Shown piece after piece: positions 36,427 to 48,000 of a DNA stretch of 64,000 bases (position 1 is the stretch's first letter; the number at the start of each line of letters is the position of its first letter). The stretch is from Odobenus rosmarus divergens. Taxonomy: Eukaryota; Chordata; Mammalia; Carnivora; Odobenidae. The position numbers and the translations under genes were made by a program. Where the stretch lies: the NCBI RefSeq assembly GCF_000321225.1, contig NW_004451010.1:288542-352541 (forward strand). The letters are read 5' to 3'. The notes under the pieces were generated by a model. That model was given only the letters and a program-made list of their open reading frames with translations, made no database searches and was not told where the DNA came from.

Positions 36427-37210
36427 TAGGGGTAGTGTCTTGAGAATGACCACAACCCCATGTGATTTCTAGTGGGTGCTGCTGGCATTTTATTTCTGTT
36501 AGCATCAGCATAATAATTACTAAGAAACCTTTATGAAACACCAATATAATTACTCATTAAAATCTTTAATTGCAAAATGTTTTTGCACCCTATTCAGGCT
36601 ATGTTGAGTAGAGGTCTGACTTTCTCCTGAGTTCTCAGCTGATTACTTAGTTCAGTGATGAGTGTATACCAGTTAGGGCATCTATTGTTTTTATTTATAA
36701 GCAAAAATTCAGTTGTATATATTAAAATAAAAGTTAAGTCTTTTTAAACTTGAAGCTATCTGTAGCTGGTGATTCTGAAAATATATATAGCATGTCATCA
36801 TAATCATAAATGTTTTGATATCAGGAATGTTTTTGGATGCTTTATTTTACAAGAAATTTTTCACGTCCTCCACACGCTTGGCTTTTAAGCAAACAAATTA
36901 TAGATGCTTTACTTACTAAAGTTAAGTAGAAGGAAACTAATTTTCTCTTTTTAAAAAATTTTTGCTTGTTCATACAAACTGTAGAACACAGGGAATTTTA
37001 AAGGTGTTTTTCCTGGTCAAAGAAGAGTGCTGCTCTTACTATGGCAACACCCAACTAGCTTTCACTCTCAAAGATTAAGTCCCTCCCAGGGTTGTTATTC
37101 CAGGCAAAACAGAAATGGTTCCTGAGATATTTACTTAAAAAAATGGTAAAGTCTACATAACATAAACATTTCCATTTTATGAGTATTTTTAAGAGTATAA
37201 TTTAGTGGTC

Positions 37211-37748
37211 TTAGTTTGGGCTGCTATGATAGAAATGTAGACAGGGTGGTTTGTTTATTTATTAATTGATTGATTTTTAAGATTTTATTTATTTATTTGA
37301 CAGAGAGAAACACAGTGAGAGAGGGAACACAAGCAGGGGGAGTGGGAGAGGGAGAAGCAGGCTTCCTGCGGAGCAGGGAGCCCCATGCGGGGCTTGATCC
37401 CAGGACCCTGGGATCACGACCTGAGCCGAAGGCAGACGCTTAACGACTGAGCCACCCAGGTGCCCCTAGACTGGGTGGTTTAAATGACAAACATTTGTAT
37501 CTCGCAGTTCTGCAATCTGAGAAATTCAAGATCAAGGCACCAGCAGATCCAGTACCTGGTGACGGCCTACTTCATGGGCTGTAGACAGTTGCCTTCTTAC
37601 TGTATCCTCACATAGCTGAGATAGAAATCACCTCTAATCGCATTCATGAGGGCTGTACCCCCATGACCTAATTACTTCCCAAAGGGCCCACCTTGGAATA
37701 CCATCACATTGGGGACTACACTTCAACATATGAATTCAGTCCATATCA
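37211..37748 (-). mobile_element. MaLR-type LTR (MST/MLT1-like), antisense, split by SINE
   Basis: It begins with tagtttgggctgctatgata and ends near caacatatgaattcagtcc, matching the reverse of an MST-type LTR as I recall it. No internal retroviral coding region accompanies it. A CanSINE splits it at 37,263-37,466. Confidence 0.75.
37263..37466 (-). mobile_element. CanSINE inside the LTR
   Basis: Flanked by tagacagggtggttt at 37,248-37,262 and tagactgggtggttt at 37,467-37,481, one mismatch. Confidence 0.95.
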
Positions 37749-38609
37749 GGAGGCATGAAGTACATTCACATTGTTGTGCAGCCATCACCACCATCCACCT
37801 TCAGAACTTTCTCATCTTCCCAGACTGAAACTCCATACCCTTTAAATAGTAACTCTTCATTCTCACTTCCTCCCAACTTTAGGCAACCATTCTACTTTCT
37901 GTCTCTATAAATTTGACTGGTGTAGGTACCCATAAAGTGGGATCGTGGATGTGGGATCATACAATATCTATCCTTTTGTGACTGGCTTACTTCTCTTAGC
38001 CTGATTGTCTTCAGGGTTTGTCCATGTTGTAACGTGTGTCAGAATTTCCTTCCCTTTTAAGGCTGGCTAATATTCCATTGTATGTATCTACCATATTTTG
38101 TTTATCCATTCATGTGTTAAACATTTGGGGTGCTTCTACCTTTTGGCTATTGTGACTAATGCCATTCTGCTTCTACAAATGATATTTACTTTTAAAAAAA
38201 TCTGAATTCTTTCTTAATGTATATTATTATGGAAGCATTCACTCTGAAGTCACCCATTCTCTGATTAAAGTAGCCTTTATAGAATTGAGTCAAAATGGCC
38301 TCCTGTATCTCTCCTTCAAATTCTCTTATACTTGGGCATTTCTCTGTATCTGTAAAATGATTCCGCTTTTGCCACCTCCATTTCAGCCTCTCTCTGGTTT
38401 GGTGATAATTTTTCTTTTTGTTTTCTCCTCAGAGCTCTAGTAACCCGTAAGGCCTCCAACATACCTGTCCTAAAAACCTTATCTCTTTATGAGCTCTTTC
38501 TGTGAGTCTCATATCTCCAGTTCCCTGGTAAGATAATTACATTTGAATGCCTCATCAACACCATAGACTCAAAATGAGTAAGAAAACTTACGCTCTTTCT
38601 ACCAAATAG

Positions 38610-39250
38610 CATTCCTATTCGTTTTCTGTATTTCTACCAGTGGTTACCACTTGCTTATCAGTCCAACTACAAACCTTAGAGTCATCTTTGCCTCAGTCTT
38701 TAGAGACAGTTACAAAGACCTGTTGATCCACTATTAACCTAGTGAATTTTATAGACCGCAAATTTGATTGTATCAAAGCTATGCCTAAATATTTTTTTAA
38801 TGGCTCACAGTATAAATTCCAAACTTTCCATCATTACATACGAGACTTTTCTTGATGTGGCCACTGCTACCCTTTCCAAGCTCACCACTTGCCTATCATG
38901 CATAGAGAACTATTTGCAATTCTGTATAAATGCCATGTCATGTCATTCCTATTGATTGAATGAATGATAGTATATTGTTAGCCCTGCTCAAATGTTGCCT
39001 CTTCTGTAAAGCTTTCCTAAATCATCCCTCTGGGTGATGTTGGTCATTCTGCCTCCAAATTTCAGTTGTATTTTGTATTTATCACATCATATATTACATA
39101 ATCATATTATAATTATCATATGAAATTATAATTATTTATTTGTATGACCTTCTTTCCTAAAAAACTATGAACTTCTTGAGGGCACTGACTTTCATATTCA
39201 TCTTTTAATTACAGTTCCTGGCACATAATGGGCACTTTTTTTCTCAATAT
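38610..39250 (+). repeat. L2 element, sense
   Basis: Successive L2 landmarks: cttagagtcatctttgcctc, the cttgatgtggccactgctac region, and gaacttcttgagggcactga followed by ttcctggcacataatgggc. Confidence 0.75.
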
Positions 39251-39311
39251 GTAAAACTATTTGACCTAATGTTTATACATATGTATTTATTTAAAAAATA
39301 AACATTTATTG

Positions 39312-39453
39312 GGGCACTGGGGGTGCTCAGTTGGCTAAGCATCTGACTCAATCTGAGCTCAGGTCTTGATTTCAAGGTCATGAGTTCAAGCCCTGGGTTG
39401 GGCTCCACAGTGGGTGTGGAGCCTACTTAAAAAACAAAACAAACAAAAAAACC
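39312..39453 (+). mobile_element. CanSINE, old and diverged, sense
   Basis: It has degenerate head and core (ggtcatgagttcaagccctg) and lacks the CT-rich part. Flanked by aaacatttattg and acccatttattg. Confidence 0.85.
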
Positions 39454-39599
39454 CATTTATTGTGATGATGTGTAAGTCAGTTGAACCTTCTTGGCAGTGT
39501 TGCATTTGGCAGTTTGAATTGGGATATCCTGTACCAAGGTTGTTTTAGTAATTTTCTCTGGATTTGCTCACAGTTTTTCTTTTACACATGTGAATGGAT

Positions 39600-40032
39600 T
39601 TAATTTATTTTTAAAATTTAAATTCAATTAATTAACATTTAGTGTATTACTAGTTTCAGAGGCAGAGTTCAGTGATTCATCAGTCTTATATAATGCCCCG
39701 TGCCCATTACATCACGTGCCCTCCTTAACGTCCATCACCCAGTTACCCTATTCCCCCACCACCTCCCCTCCAGCAACCCTCAGTTTGTTTCCTATGATTA
39801 AGAGTCTCTTGTGGTTTGTCTCCCTCTCTGATTTCATTTTGTTTTATTTTTCTCTCCCTTCCTCTTTGATCTTCTGTTTTATTTCTTAAATTCCATATAT
39901 GAGTGAGATCATATGATAATTGTCTTTCTCTGATTGACTTAGTTTGCTTAGCATAATACCCTCTAGTTCCATCCACATCGTTGCAAATGGCAAGATTTCT
40001 TTTTTTATTTTATTTTATTTTTTTATGGTATT
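39600..40032 (-). repeat. L1 3' end, antisense
   Basis: Same family as the 3' end at 288 and 63,310: caaccctcagtttgtttcct and gttgcaaatggcaagatttc. 5'-truncated. Confidence 0.85.
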
Positions 40033-40790
40033 CCACATAGTGAGCACTTAAGTAATGTTTTTTGAATCAATGATCCAGGCTCATATTACTTCAAATTTGG
40101 ACCATTGAAAGAGCCTTCTAACAGGTTTTCCTACATTCATTGTTTCTTGTCTCATATGTATTCTATATCCTGTCAATAGATTAATGTTTTAGAAATATAA
40201 CCTAACCTCAGGGCACTACCACAATGCCCTAAAGGCAGGAGCTTCCAGTTGTCTAAAATATAAAGTCTAAAATTCTTAGCTTGAAATTTAAAGGTCTCCT
40301 TAATCTAGTCTCCAAACTATCATACACTTTATCTTTTAAATTGTTGAAGAGATTTTTATTTGCCACAGAGATATAACTAAAGTATGTTAGGATAAAGTAC
40401 ATTGCATTATTTATATGTACCCCTTGTTGTCAGACCAGTTGGAATCTTCTTTAGGATACAGTGGATCTTTGGTCTTCTCCAAAGCATCTTACAGGTATAA
40501 TGTTATCCGTTACTATTTAGAGACACTTCCTGAAGTTCTTTGTTTCCATTTCCTATAATTGTTCTGCTTGGAGTTTCCTTTCTCCATCCTCTGTTTGTCA
40601 GGATTTTATCTACTCTGTATGACTGTCTCAAGTGCCAGTCTCTTTTGAAGTGTTTTTTTATTGCCTTTACCTCCTGCCACATTGGAATGAATTTCTTCTT
40701 ACTCTATACTAAGTATCTTTCGGTACTTCCATTCTGCCTTACATTTTAGTTAATTATATATTTTCTTCCCACTATAAAATTCAACAGAGA
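40033..40790 (+). repeat. L2 element, sense, diverged
   Basis: Segments such as ccttctaacaggttttcct, aatataaagtctaaaattc and tttaaaggtctccttaatc follow the L2 3' order. Confidence 0.6.
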
Positions 40791-40980
40791 AAAGGATTTG
40801 GTCTTGATTTTCATTGGTCACTACGTCTTCAGTTATGTTCCCTACTTTTTTTTTTTTTTTTAATGGAAAGATCTGTAACTTCTGGAAGGAAGGTGGTGTA
40901 AAGCAAAGGAACGAAGTTATTTATTGTTATGCCTCAGAGTTTCATATTATTATGAACAAATTTATGATCTCTGTTTAGAA

Positions 40981-41000
40981 TTCCTTGCAGGGTAAGTATT
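40981..41000 (+). promoter_or_regulatory. Decoy splice acceptor and donor 48 nt before exon 6
   Basis: The sequence ttccttgcag at 40,981-40,990 is a good acceptor and is followed after one G by gtaagt, a consensus donor. The real exon 6 acceptor 48 nt downstream ends in the less favoured AAG. Use of the upstream acceptor would add 48 nt in frame that include a TAA at its ninth codon. This is seen in the sequence; whether it is ever used cannot be told. Confidence 0.4.
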
Positions 41001-41038
41001 CAAATGAAATAATATAAAGACTGTTTGCTCCCTTTAAG

Positions 41039-41092
41039 GGTTTTATTGGCTCTCCTGGAGAAGTAGGGCAACCGGGACCTGAAGGAGAAAGA
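41039..41092 (+). CDS. COL24A1: Collagen helix exon 6 (local), 54 bp
   Basis: This exon codes GFIGSPGEVGQPGPEGER, six perfect triplets, acidic overall (three Glu, one Arg). The acceptor is ctccctttaag, unusual in ending in AAG rather than CAG or TAG; the donor is gtaagt. Phase 0 at both ends. I chose this acceptor because it gives a 54-bp exon starting with Gly; the upstream CAG at 40,990 would bring in a stop codon. Confidence 0.88.
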
Positions 41093-43979
41093 GTAAGTCC
41101 ATTTCCTTCAAATGTTATTTCTGAGGCGATATGCTTATAATAGTACAGCAGAGTCTGTAACCTCACGTATCAGGCAGGGAATCTTATGGAGCAAAGCAAG
41201 CCGGCTTTAAGAAAAATCACCTACCGGAAATATAATTAGACTCTCTGGAATTTTACTGACTTTTGTTTTAAGGAAGTAAGGTGATACAAACATATATGGT
41301 TAGCTATTTTAAATGCAATTAAAAAAAAAAACACAAGTTGGAATATTAAAATGCCTAATTATGAAAATTTTATTTTATAATCCATTAATCTTTAAGCACA
41401 AGCTCTTGACAGGCCTTATATTTGATAGTATAATATACAGTAAATAATCCAGCCTCAGAAGATATATTTTTTTTGTTTAATAATGGAAGATAGCTGTTCA
41501 TAAATGTAGGTATGAGACAGATGCCTACTGTGAATAAAGGTACTTGTGAATAAAGATAGAATCTTTGCAAATGGTTGTTACTTTAAAACAGTTAATCAAG
41601 ATAGGTACAGAGTTCTGGCGTTCCAATTCCATCCTGTCTAGTTTTCAGTATTGTATGCAGTTCATTGGTTTCTATTTGTATTCCTTCATTTTACTGTCAG
41701 TACTCATTGAAAAAATAGAATTGAACAACATTAGGTTTGAAAATAGAGAATCATATTCAGAATTTAGCATTCAATACTATTATTATAGGTATGCTATTCA
41801 AGCCAGAGTTTTCATTTCTGGAAACTGGTTTTTGCAAGTGAAAGGAAACCTGACTATTCTTTGCTGGATGAATTTTTCAAATACATAGTTTGAGTGAATT
41901 ATATCACATTTTCTTGTAATCACTTGTGAATTTCCTGACAGAGGAGAAATATTCAGAGTTTAAATGTGCTGCAGTGACAATCAAAATGTCCAGTCTCCTT
42001 TGATGAGATGAGATGAAGATTTTCCCTTGGTGAATATCCAAGTCATTTCTTTCACTTGCAGAAATATCTTCAGTGTGATCCCACAACTAAGCTACTTAAT
42101 TGCCATGTGATACAGCAGATTTATAGATCACGTTTCCAATCTATTCATGCAAAGAATTGAACTGCTGCTAATTGACCAAAGGAATATATACAGTTTACAT
42201 TGTGATTACTCTGCTGCTCATGATATAATACTTTCCTGACCTTATTTCTAGTTAATAATGTAATAGATAAAGCAAAATTATATATTCTTGCAAAATGTTA
42301 TCATCTTGAATTTAAGGATCCCATCACTGACCAACATTAGCCACACTGCCTGTAATCATGCTCACTAGTTTTGACCAGTCCATGTGAAAATATTAACACC
42401 TGTCTCAAATCATAAATATAAGACAATTTTGTGATATTATGACTATCATGGGTAACATGTCCTAATATTATTTGGCTACTTCAAAATTTTCATTAAAACT
42501 ATGAATAATAAAAAAACTATGAATAATATAGCTAACAGGGTATTGTCATTATGTTATAAACTGTGTATGTGTAGAGAAGAGAGTAGAGAAGAAGCGTAGA
42601 GACGAGCAAACAAAAAGGGTATAATGCTAATCATTCCTGAAAACAAATAGAAAAATTCCTTCCTGGGAGTCAGTAATGTACATATGTGTATATATATATC
42701 TATATGACAAAGTGCTTATATAATTTTGTCTGTATTATCCTTGGGTTTCCTGCAGAGATTTAGTAGAGCTACTAAAGTTATAAAAAATAATTACCTTATT
42801 TTTTGAAAAAAACGGTTGGCTATATTATGTAAAAATATATAAAGTCTTAATGAAATGAGTCCTATTGCTCACCCATACCCTTTTGATAAGACAGTAGATA
42901 AGTATGTATCAAACACTGTTGAATTGAAAGTGGATGGATTACTTCAGTTAATGATATCTTCTAACTTATCTGTATCTACTATAAATTCCAAGCTACATAG
43001 TTCTGGCAGATATCTTAGTCTCTAAGGCTTCTAAGTGATTCTAAGTCTCAACGTGATTATATCAGTGAGGATATTTTGGACTGTCAGTAGCAGAAAACCC
43101 CAACTCAAACTGGCTCAAAAATGAGGAAATTTTTAATAATGATGGTAACGGTAATAGCAAACAGTTTACTGAATGGTTATATATATGCAAGGCACTATGC
43201 AAATACTTTATATGAATTAACTCCTTTAATGCTCACAAAACCCAGTAAGATAGGTACTATTATTATTATTCTCACTGTAGATGAAAAAATTTGAGGCATA
43301 CAGAGAGAAAGACTTTTCTAAGACTATATACAGGTTATAAGAGCAGAGCCAGGATTTGAACACAGATGTTCGGCTCCAATGCTTGAGTGTTTACGTATTA
43401 TGCCCTACCGCTTCCTACATGACCAGAAATCTATAGGTTAGGTGGGATCTAGGCACAATATGATCTCGAGCATGGTGATATCATCTTTCTGCTTTGCCTT
43501 GCCTAATGTTGGCTTTACACTAAGGCAGGTTTCCCATACAATTGCAGAATTGCCAGTGCAAGAGCTAACTGTGCTTTCATTTATGTCCAGCCAGAGAGAT
43601 AGGGAGACAGAGATGAGGTGATTGTCCCTTAGGTTTTGGAAAAGTAAGACCTTCCTGTTTATCTGGTCATGCCAGCTTTGGTTGTATGCCTACCTCTGGA
43701 CAGATAACTATCACCAGAGGAATGTCAGGATCCCATTTGAAAGTACAGATAGGATACATTCCAGAATAAAATCAAGATGCTGTTATGAAGAAGAAAAGGA
43801 GGCACTTCAGTTAAATTAATATATTGAAGCTTTTCTGAATGTCATACCAGTGTAAAGAACAATTCATTTTTCTCTTTGTCATACTTCATTAATTGATGTT
43901 TGAGGAAAAAAAGATCTGTAATATATAACTCATTCATTTTTTTCAACAAATATTTATTTTTGACTTTTATATATTCTAG
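41093..43979 (+). other. Intron after exon 6 (2.9 kb)
   Basis: AT-rich sequence with one recognisable repeat, an antisense MIR at about 43,140-43,410. No coding exon seen and no young repeat. Confidence 0.7.
43140..43410 (-). repeat. MIR, antisense
   Basis: Long MIR copy: tatgaattaactcctttaat, then gagccaggatttgaacacag. Confidence 0.8.
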
Positions 43980-44024
43980 GGTGTTCCTGGGATCCGGGGA
44001 AAGAGGGGTCTTAAGGGAAGACAG
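43980..44024 (+). CDS. COL24A1: Collagen helix exon 7 (local), 45 bp, strongly basic
   Basis: This exon codes GVPGIRGKRGLKGRQ, five perfect triplets with three Arg and two Lys and no acidic residue. The acceptor is atattctag and the donor gtaatt; phase 0 at both ends. Clusters of this kind in collagen V are known to bind heparan sulfate, so a role in proteoglycan binding or lateral fibril contact is possible here, but that is inference. Confidence 0.9.
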
Positions 44025-44854
44025 GTAATTCAACTTTTGTCTTTTGAGGTTCAGTTCTGAGAAATATAATCTGATTATGTGCATATTTCTCACCTATACA
44101 AATATAAATGTAGTTTGTTCTTGTTGCCCACAATTTATCTCATTCAACAGAATTTAATTTTTGCTACCTTAACAGTCTATCAAATAATACCTGAGATTGT
44201 GAAGGAAATTTTAGATTAAAAAATAATGAAATTTAATGCACCTAACCCATTTAACAGACCAGTGGAAAGGACCTTTATCTCTATGACAAGGAACGAAAAT
44301 GTCAGAGAAAATACATGAACAGTTTAAAACACCAATGATAGCACTATTCACCCTCATGTTTTACAGGTTTTAGAAATGCCTGCTTCAGATATTAGCTCAA
44401 AAACTAGTTCACTACAGCTTCTTGTATTTTCAGACTTAAGAAAATCAAGGAAAGTGAATTTTGCCAGGTAATATAATAATTTCAGAGATGGGTGGAAATT
44501 TTGACATCATCCCATGTCCCCATCATTTAACAAATGAGAAAACTGTGGTTCAGGAAAGCATCCCCCTGTTATCCTGGCTGAGTTAGTAAAGCTACCTAGC
44601 CACCTTCCTTGTCCCTTGTGTTGTGTTTACTACTACCCACAGGTCTTTGTTAGGGTAGCACTTTCTGTGCTGCACTGTGTTTTCTAATCTATGAGGAAGG
44701 AAATTGGGTTTTTCATAACAGCTTTTCTAAAATGTTGGTGTATGTAAATAAAACCTTGATGATAATTGTAAAAGATTACAAACCTCACCAGAATATTCAT
44801 GTCCTTTTAAAGCATTTTATTCTTGCGCTTTGCAGTATTTCTTGAAGGTAGATT

Positions 44855-45010
44855 AGAATAGGTATTAATATCATTGTTGTATAGATGAGGAGAATGAGGC
44901 TCAGTGATGTTGAGAGATTTGCTCTGAATTCCATGGATAATGGTGTTAAGATCAAGAATTGATCTCAGCTCCTCTGCATATAAATCCAGGATCCTTTTCC
45001 TTACTCCCCA
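44855..45010 (-). repeat. MIR, antisense
   Basis: Reverse MIR core: tagatgaggagaatgaggct. Confidence 0.65.
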
Positions 45011-48000
45011 GTATTTCTACTCTCTGTGACTCACACTGCGTACAATTGCATGATTAATGTTTTCATGACAGTTGGCCAAAATGGGATAAAATTATTTTAA
45101 AGTTTCACTTTAAAAATTTCAGTTTATTAAGATAAGTTTACCAAACTGTCAAGAAATTAAAAATTAGCCAACCATTTTGTTTTCTTACATTTATAGTCAG
45201 CTTTAAAGCTGATCTTCTAGCATTTCTAACCACAGCAACTGCCACCATCACCACCTGCATTTTTAACTCTTACACACTGTGATAAATATTTTGCATGCCA
45301 TCTCATTTGATTACACTTCTTATACTGCAGAATGTTATGTTACTTCTTTTTGTGTAAGCCCTCATTCACACACCCCAATAGAATAGCTCTCTAATTATCA
45401 TGTACAAATATCTAATCTAAATATGCAGATGTGGGCTGTCTCAAAATCGACAGTAGGTGAAATTTATCTTCTTTACTCTTGTCTTCTCCATTCTGCGTCT
45501 TTATTTTTTTTCCATCCTCCTCCTACCAAAGTATGACGTCAGTAAAAGAATAATAAAGTTATTTATGGTAGTATATAAATTATTTCTAATGCTTCAACTG
45601 TTACCTTACCCATTAGTAATTATATTTTAAGTGTAGTTTAAGACAAAGTAAGTAATCTACAGTGGTGGAATTTTAGGTATTGTTGAAAAAATAGAGCATT
45701 CTCCCAAAGCCCCTGTGATATATCACTTACGTAGCTACCAACTTCATTTAGCAATATGGCTGGTTTTATATAGATATTAACTTTATCTTGGAAATGTATA
45801 GGTAATTTCCAGTTTCCTGCTCCATCATGACCTGAAATTATCCATGGAAATTTATAGATAACTTCTGGTTTTTTGCTCCCTAGAGAATTGTAAAAGTATC
45901 CAACAGATGCTATTGAATTCAAAAGAGGAGTTCAAGAAAACCGGAAAAATAATGGATAGAATGATTACTGGGTTGATTACTCTGTTCTTTACATTACAAA
46001 ATTTGTAAAATTTTATTGCTTTAAAAACATATGCCCTTCTCACAGATTTAGATCCTTGGGAAAATTATATTTGAAAAACATATGTACCTCATTTTTCCTA
46101 AACAGTATTTATAGAAGAAAATCTGTCTGGTGCTATAATATGTCATGTATGCTATATGCACTTTTGTTTTTACCCCAAAATGATTTGGCCATGTTTATGA
46201 GGAAATCACAGCACTTAAAGTAAGATACAGTTACAGCCACAAGTCAAATTATGCCAAGACTGACCTCAGACATTGTTCTAGAATAGTATCTTATGTATAA
46301 ATGCTCCCCTATGTTCTGTTTATTATAAGTAAAATCATCTTCAAATAGCTTTGACATTAAGTAAGGGCAAACCATATTAGCATGGGATATTATGCATTAT
46401 GGGACACTTGTATTTCAATTTAGATGATTAAAATTCCATGAGAAGAATGGTTACTTATTACTGTTTTAATAACAGTAAAAGGAAAATATCTTTTGATGAG
46501 TTATCCACTCTCTGATGTAGAAAATATTAGGTGTGTGGAATACAAACTTGGCCATTTTTTTCTTGGCAATTTATTAAATTATGTATAGTATTTGTTATTA
46601 TATATGAAGTAGATATTCAAATACAGAGGCAGAACTAAAGCATTTTAGCCCACCATAAAGAAGAGGACAGAAACCTATAATATCTGAAAGAATATAACAG
46701 AAACCATGGAAATACTGAAATCTAAAAGTACTTGTATCTAAGAAACTCTTGGCTATACATATGTCAAAGACCGTTACTTCCAATTTTCAGCTGACTTCAG
46801 AGATATTTAGAAGCGTGGATTCATGCTTTATTAGGGTACAGCTATGTGGATCCCATGTTATTTCATTTACTATCATTAGTATGAATGTTATTAGATATAC
46901 TTTATTATAATCATCATTCCCCTTTAATTTGATTATTCTTTCTGTGTGTTAAATTAGCTCATTTCCTCAAATTTTAGGTAGATAGAAGTATGCAGTCTTA
47001 CGAACATAGAATATGATTCAGTTTGAAGTAATTTTTATAATGTGATTTGTAGAAAATTAGTAATTCTTCTTAGATAACTCCTTAAGTTTTATGTAATATT
47101 TTACACAGGTTTTTAAAGTCTCTGAAATTAAGGCCAGAAGCTGATAAAATAAATTACTTCACTTTCTGTATTATGTATGTATGAAACACTTTGACAGTCA
47201 AAATTGACATAGAAAGCTTCAAAAATCCAAGTTCAGGCCTTTTTAAATATTAATCAAGATGAGCTACTGAGTTGGTTTCTAATCTATGTACTAAAGCTGT
47301 GTGTTTGATATGAAGTTTACCAAAATATTAATATCTATGTCTCTCTCATATATATAGACATCATATGCTATGTACATATAGTGCAGAAACATAGAGTAGT
47401 AGTAAAAATCCTGTTCAAAATTGTTCAGTTCCGAAATTGTTGCTATCAATCATACACTCACACTGCTGGCCAAATCATCACTTATTTTCCAGAGTAAACA
47501 CTAAGCATGGAATTAAGTTGTTGTGAACCAGCCTCCTTAGTGATTTCTGTATTTTTTTCATAAAATGATAGACTTACAAGTAAGAGATATCTTCTCCTAA
47601 GTAGTATAAATATTATATGAACTCTTTTGAAAATGGAAACATTTCAAAATAGCATATTATTTTGGTTGTTCAAGAGTTATTTAGTATTTAGCCTTATACT
47701 GCTATTTTTAAATTTAATGTTTGGGTCAAAAGTTATTTCATTTTAAATCTTACTTCCCAGAAACTTTTCCCCAAGATAAAACATTGTATTTATTCAGTGT
47801 TTATGCATGGATTTGATATTTATAACGCAATGTGTTTTTATTTTTTTCAACCAGGAAAAGTAAGAAAACTGGTTTTATTGGAAACTTGGTATATTTTAGG
47901 ATCAGAGTATATAAAAGTAGTTATATTAACAAATTTATTTGTTCTTTGGTCTTACATTGTTGGCATTTAAGAATTTTTTTCTTCCCTGTACTATAAGCTA

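Larger units (their letters stand above)
37131..38175 (-). repeat. Ancient L1 3' end, split by an LTR
   Basis: The left piece (37,131-37,210) and right piece (37,749-38,175) join into one antisense L1M 3' end: the right piece has ggctaatattccattgtatg and the tttgtttatccattcatgtg segment typical of it. An LTR with its own SINE fills the gap. Confidence 0.75.
33624..41038 (+). other. Intron after exon 5 (7.4 kb)
   Basis: No coding exon was seen. This is the most repeat-dense intron: CanSINEs at 34.3, 35.2, 35.8, 36.2, 37.3 and 39.3 kb, an L1 3' end split by a MaLR LTR at 37.13-38.18 kb, L2 at 38.6-39.25 and 40.03-40.79 kb, and an antisense L1 3' end at 39.6-40.03 kb. The last 50 bp contain a decoy acceptor/donor pair. 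Confidence 0.7.

Noticed and set aside
37211..37748. An endogenous retrovirus with coding genes
   Set aside because: Only a solitary MaLR-type LTR is present; no internal region is seen between LTRs.
40975..41166. A minus-strand frame with PSGPG-like segment
   Set aside because: It is the antisense shadow of collagen exon 6.
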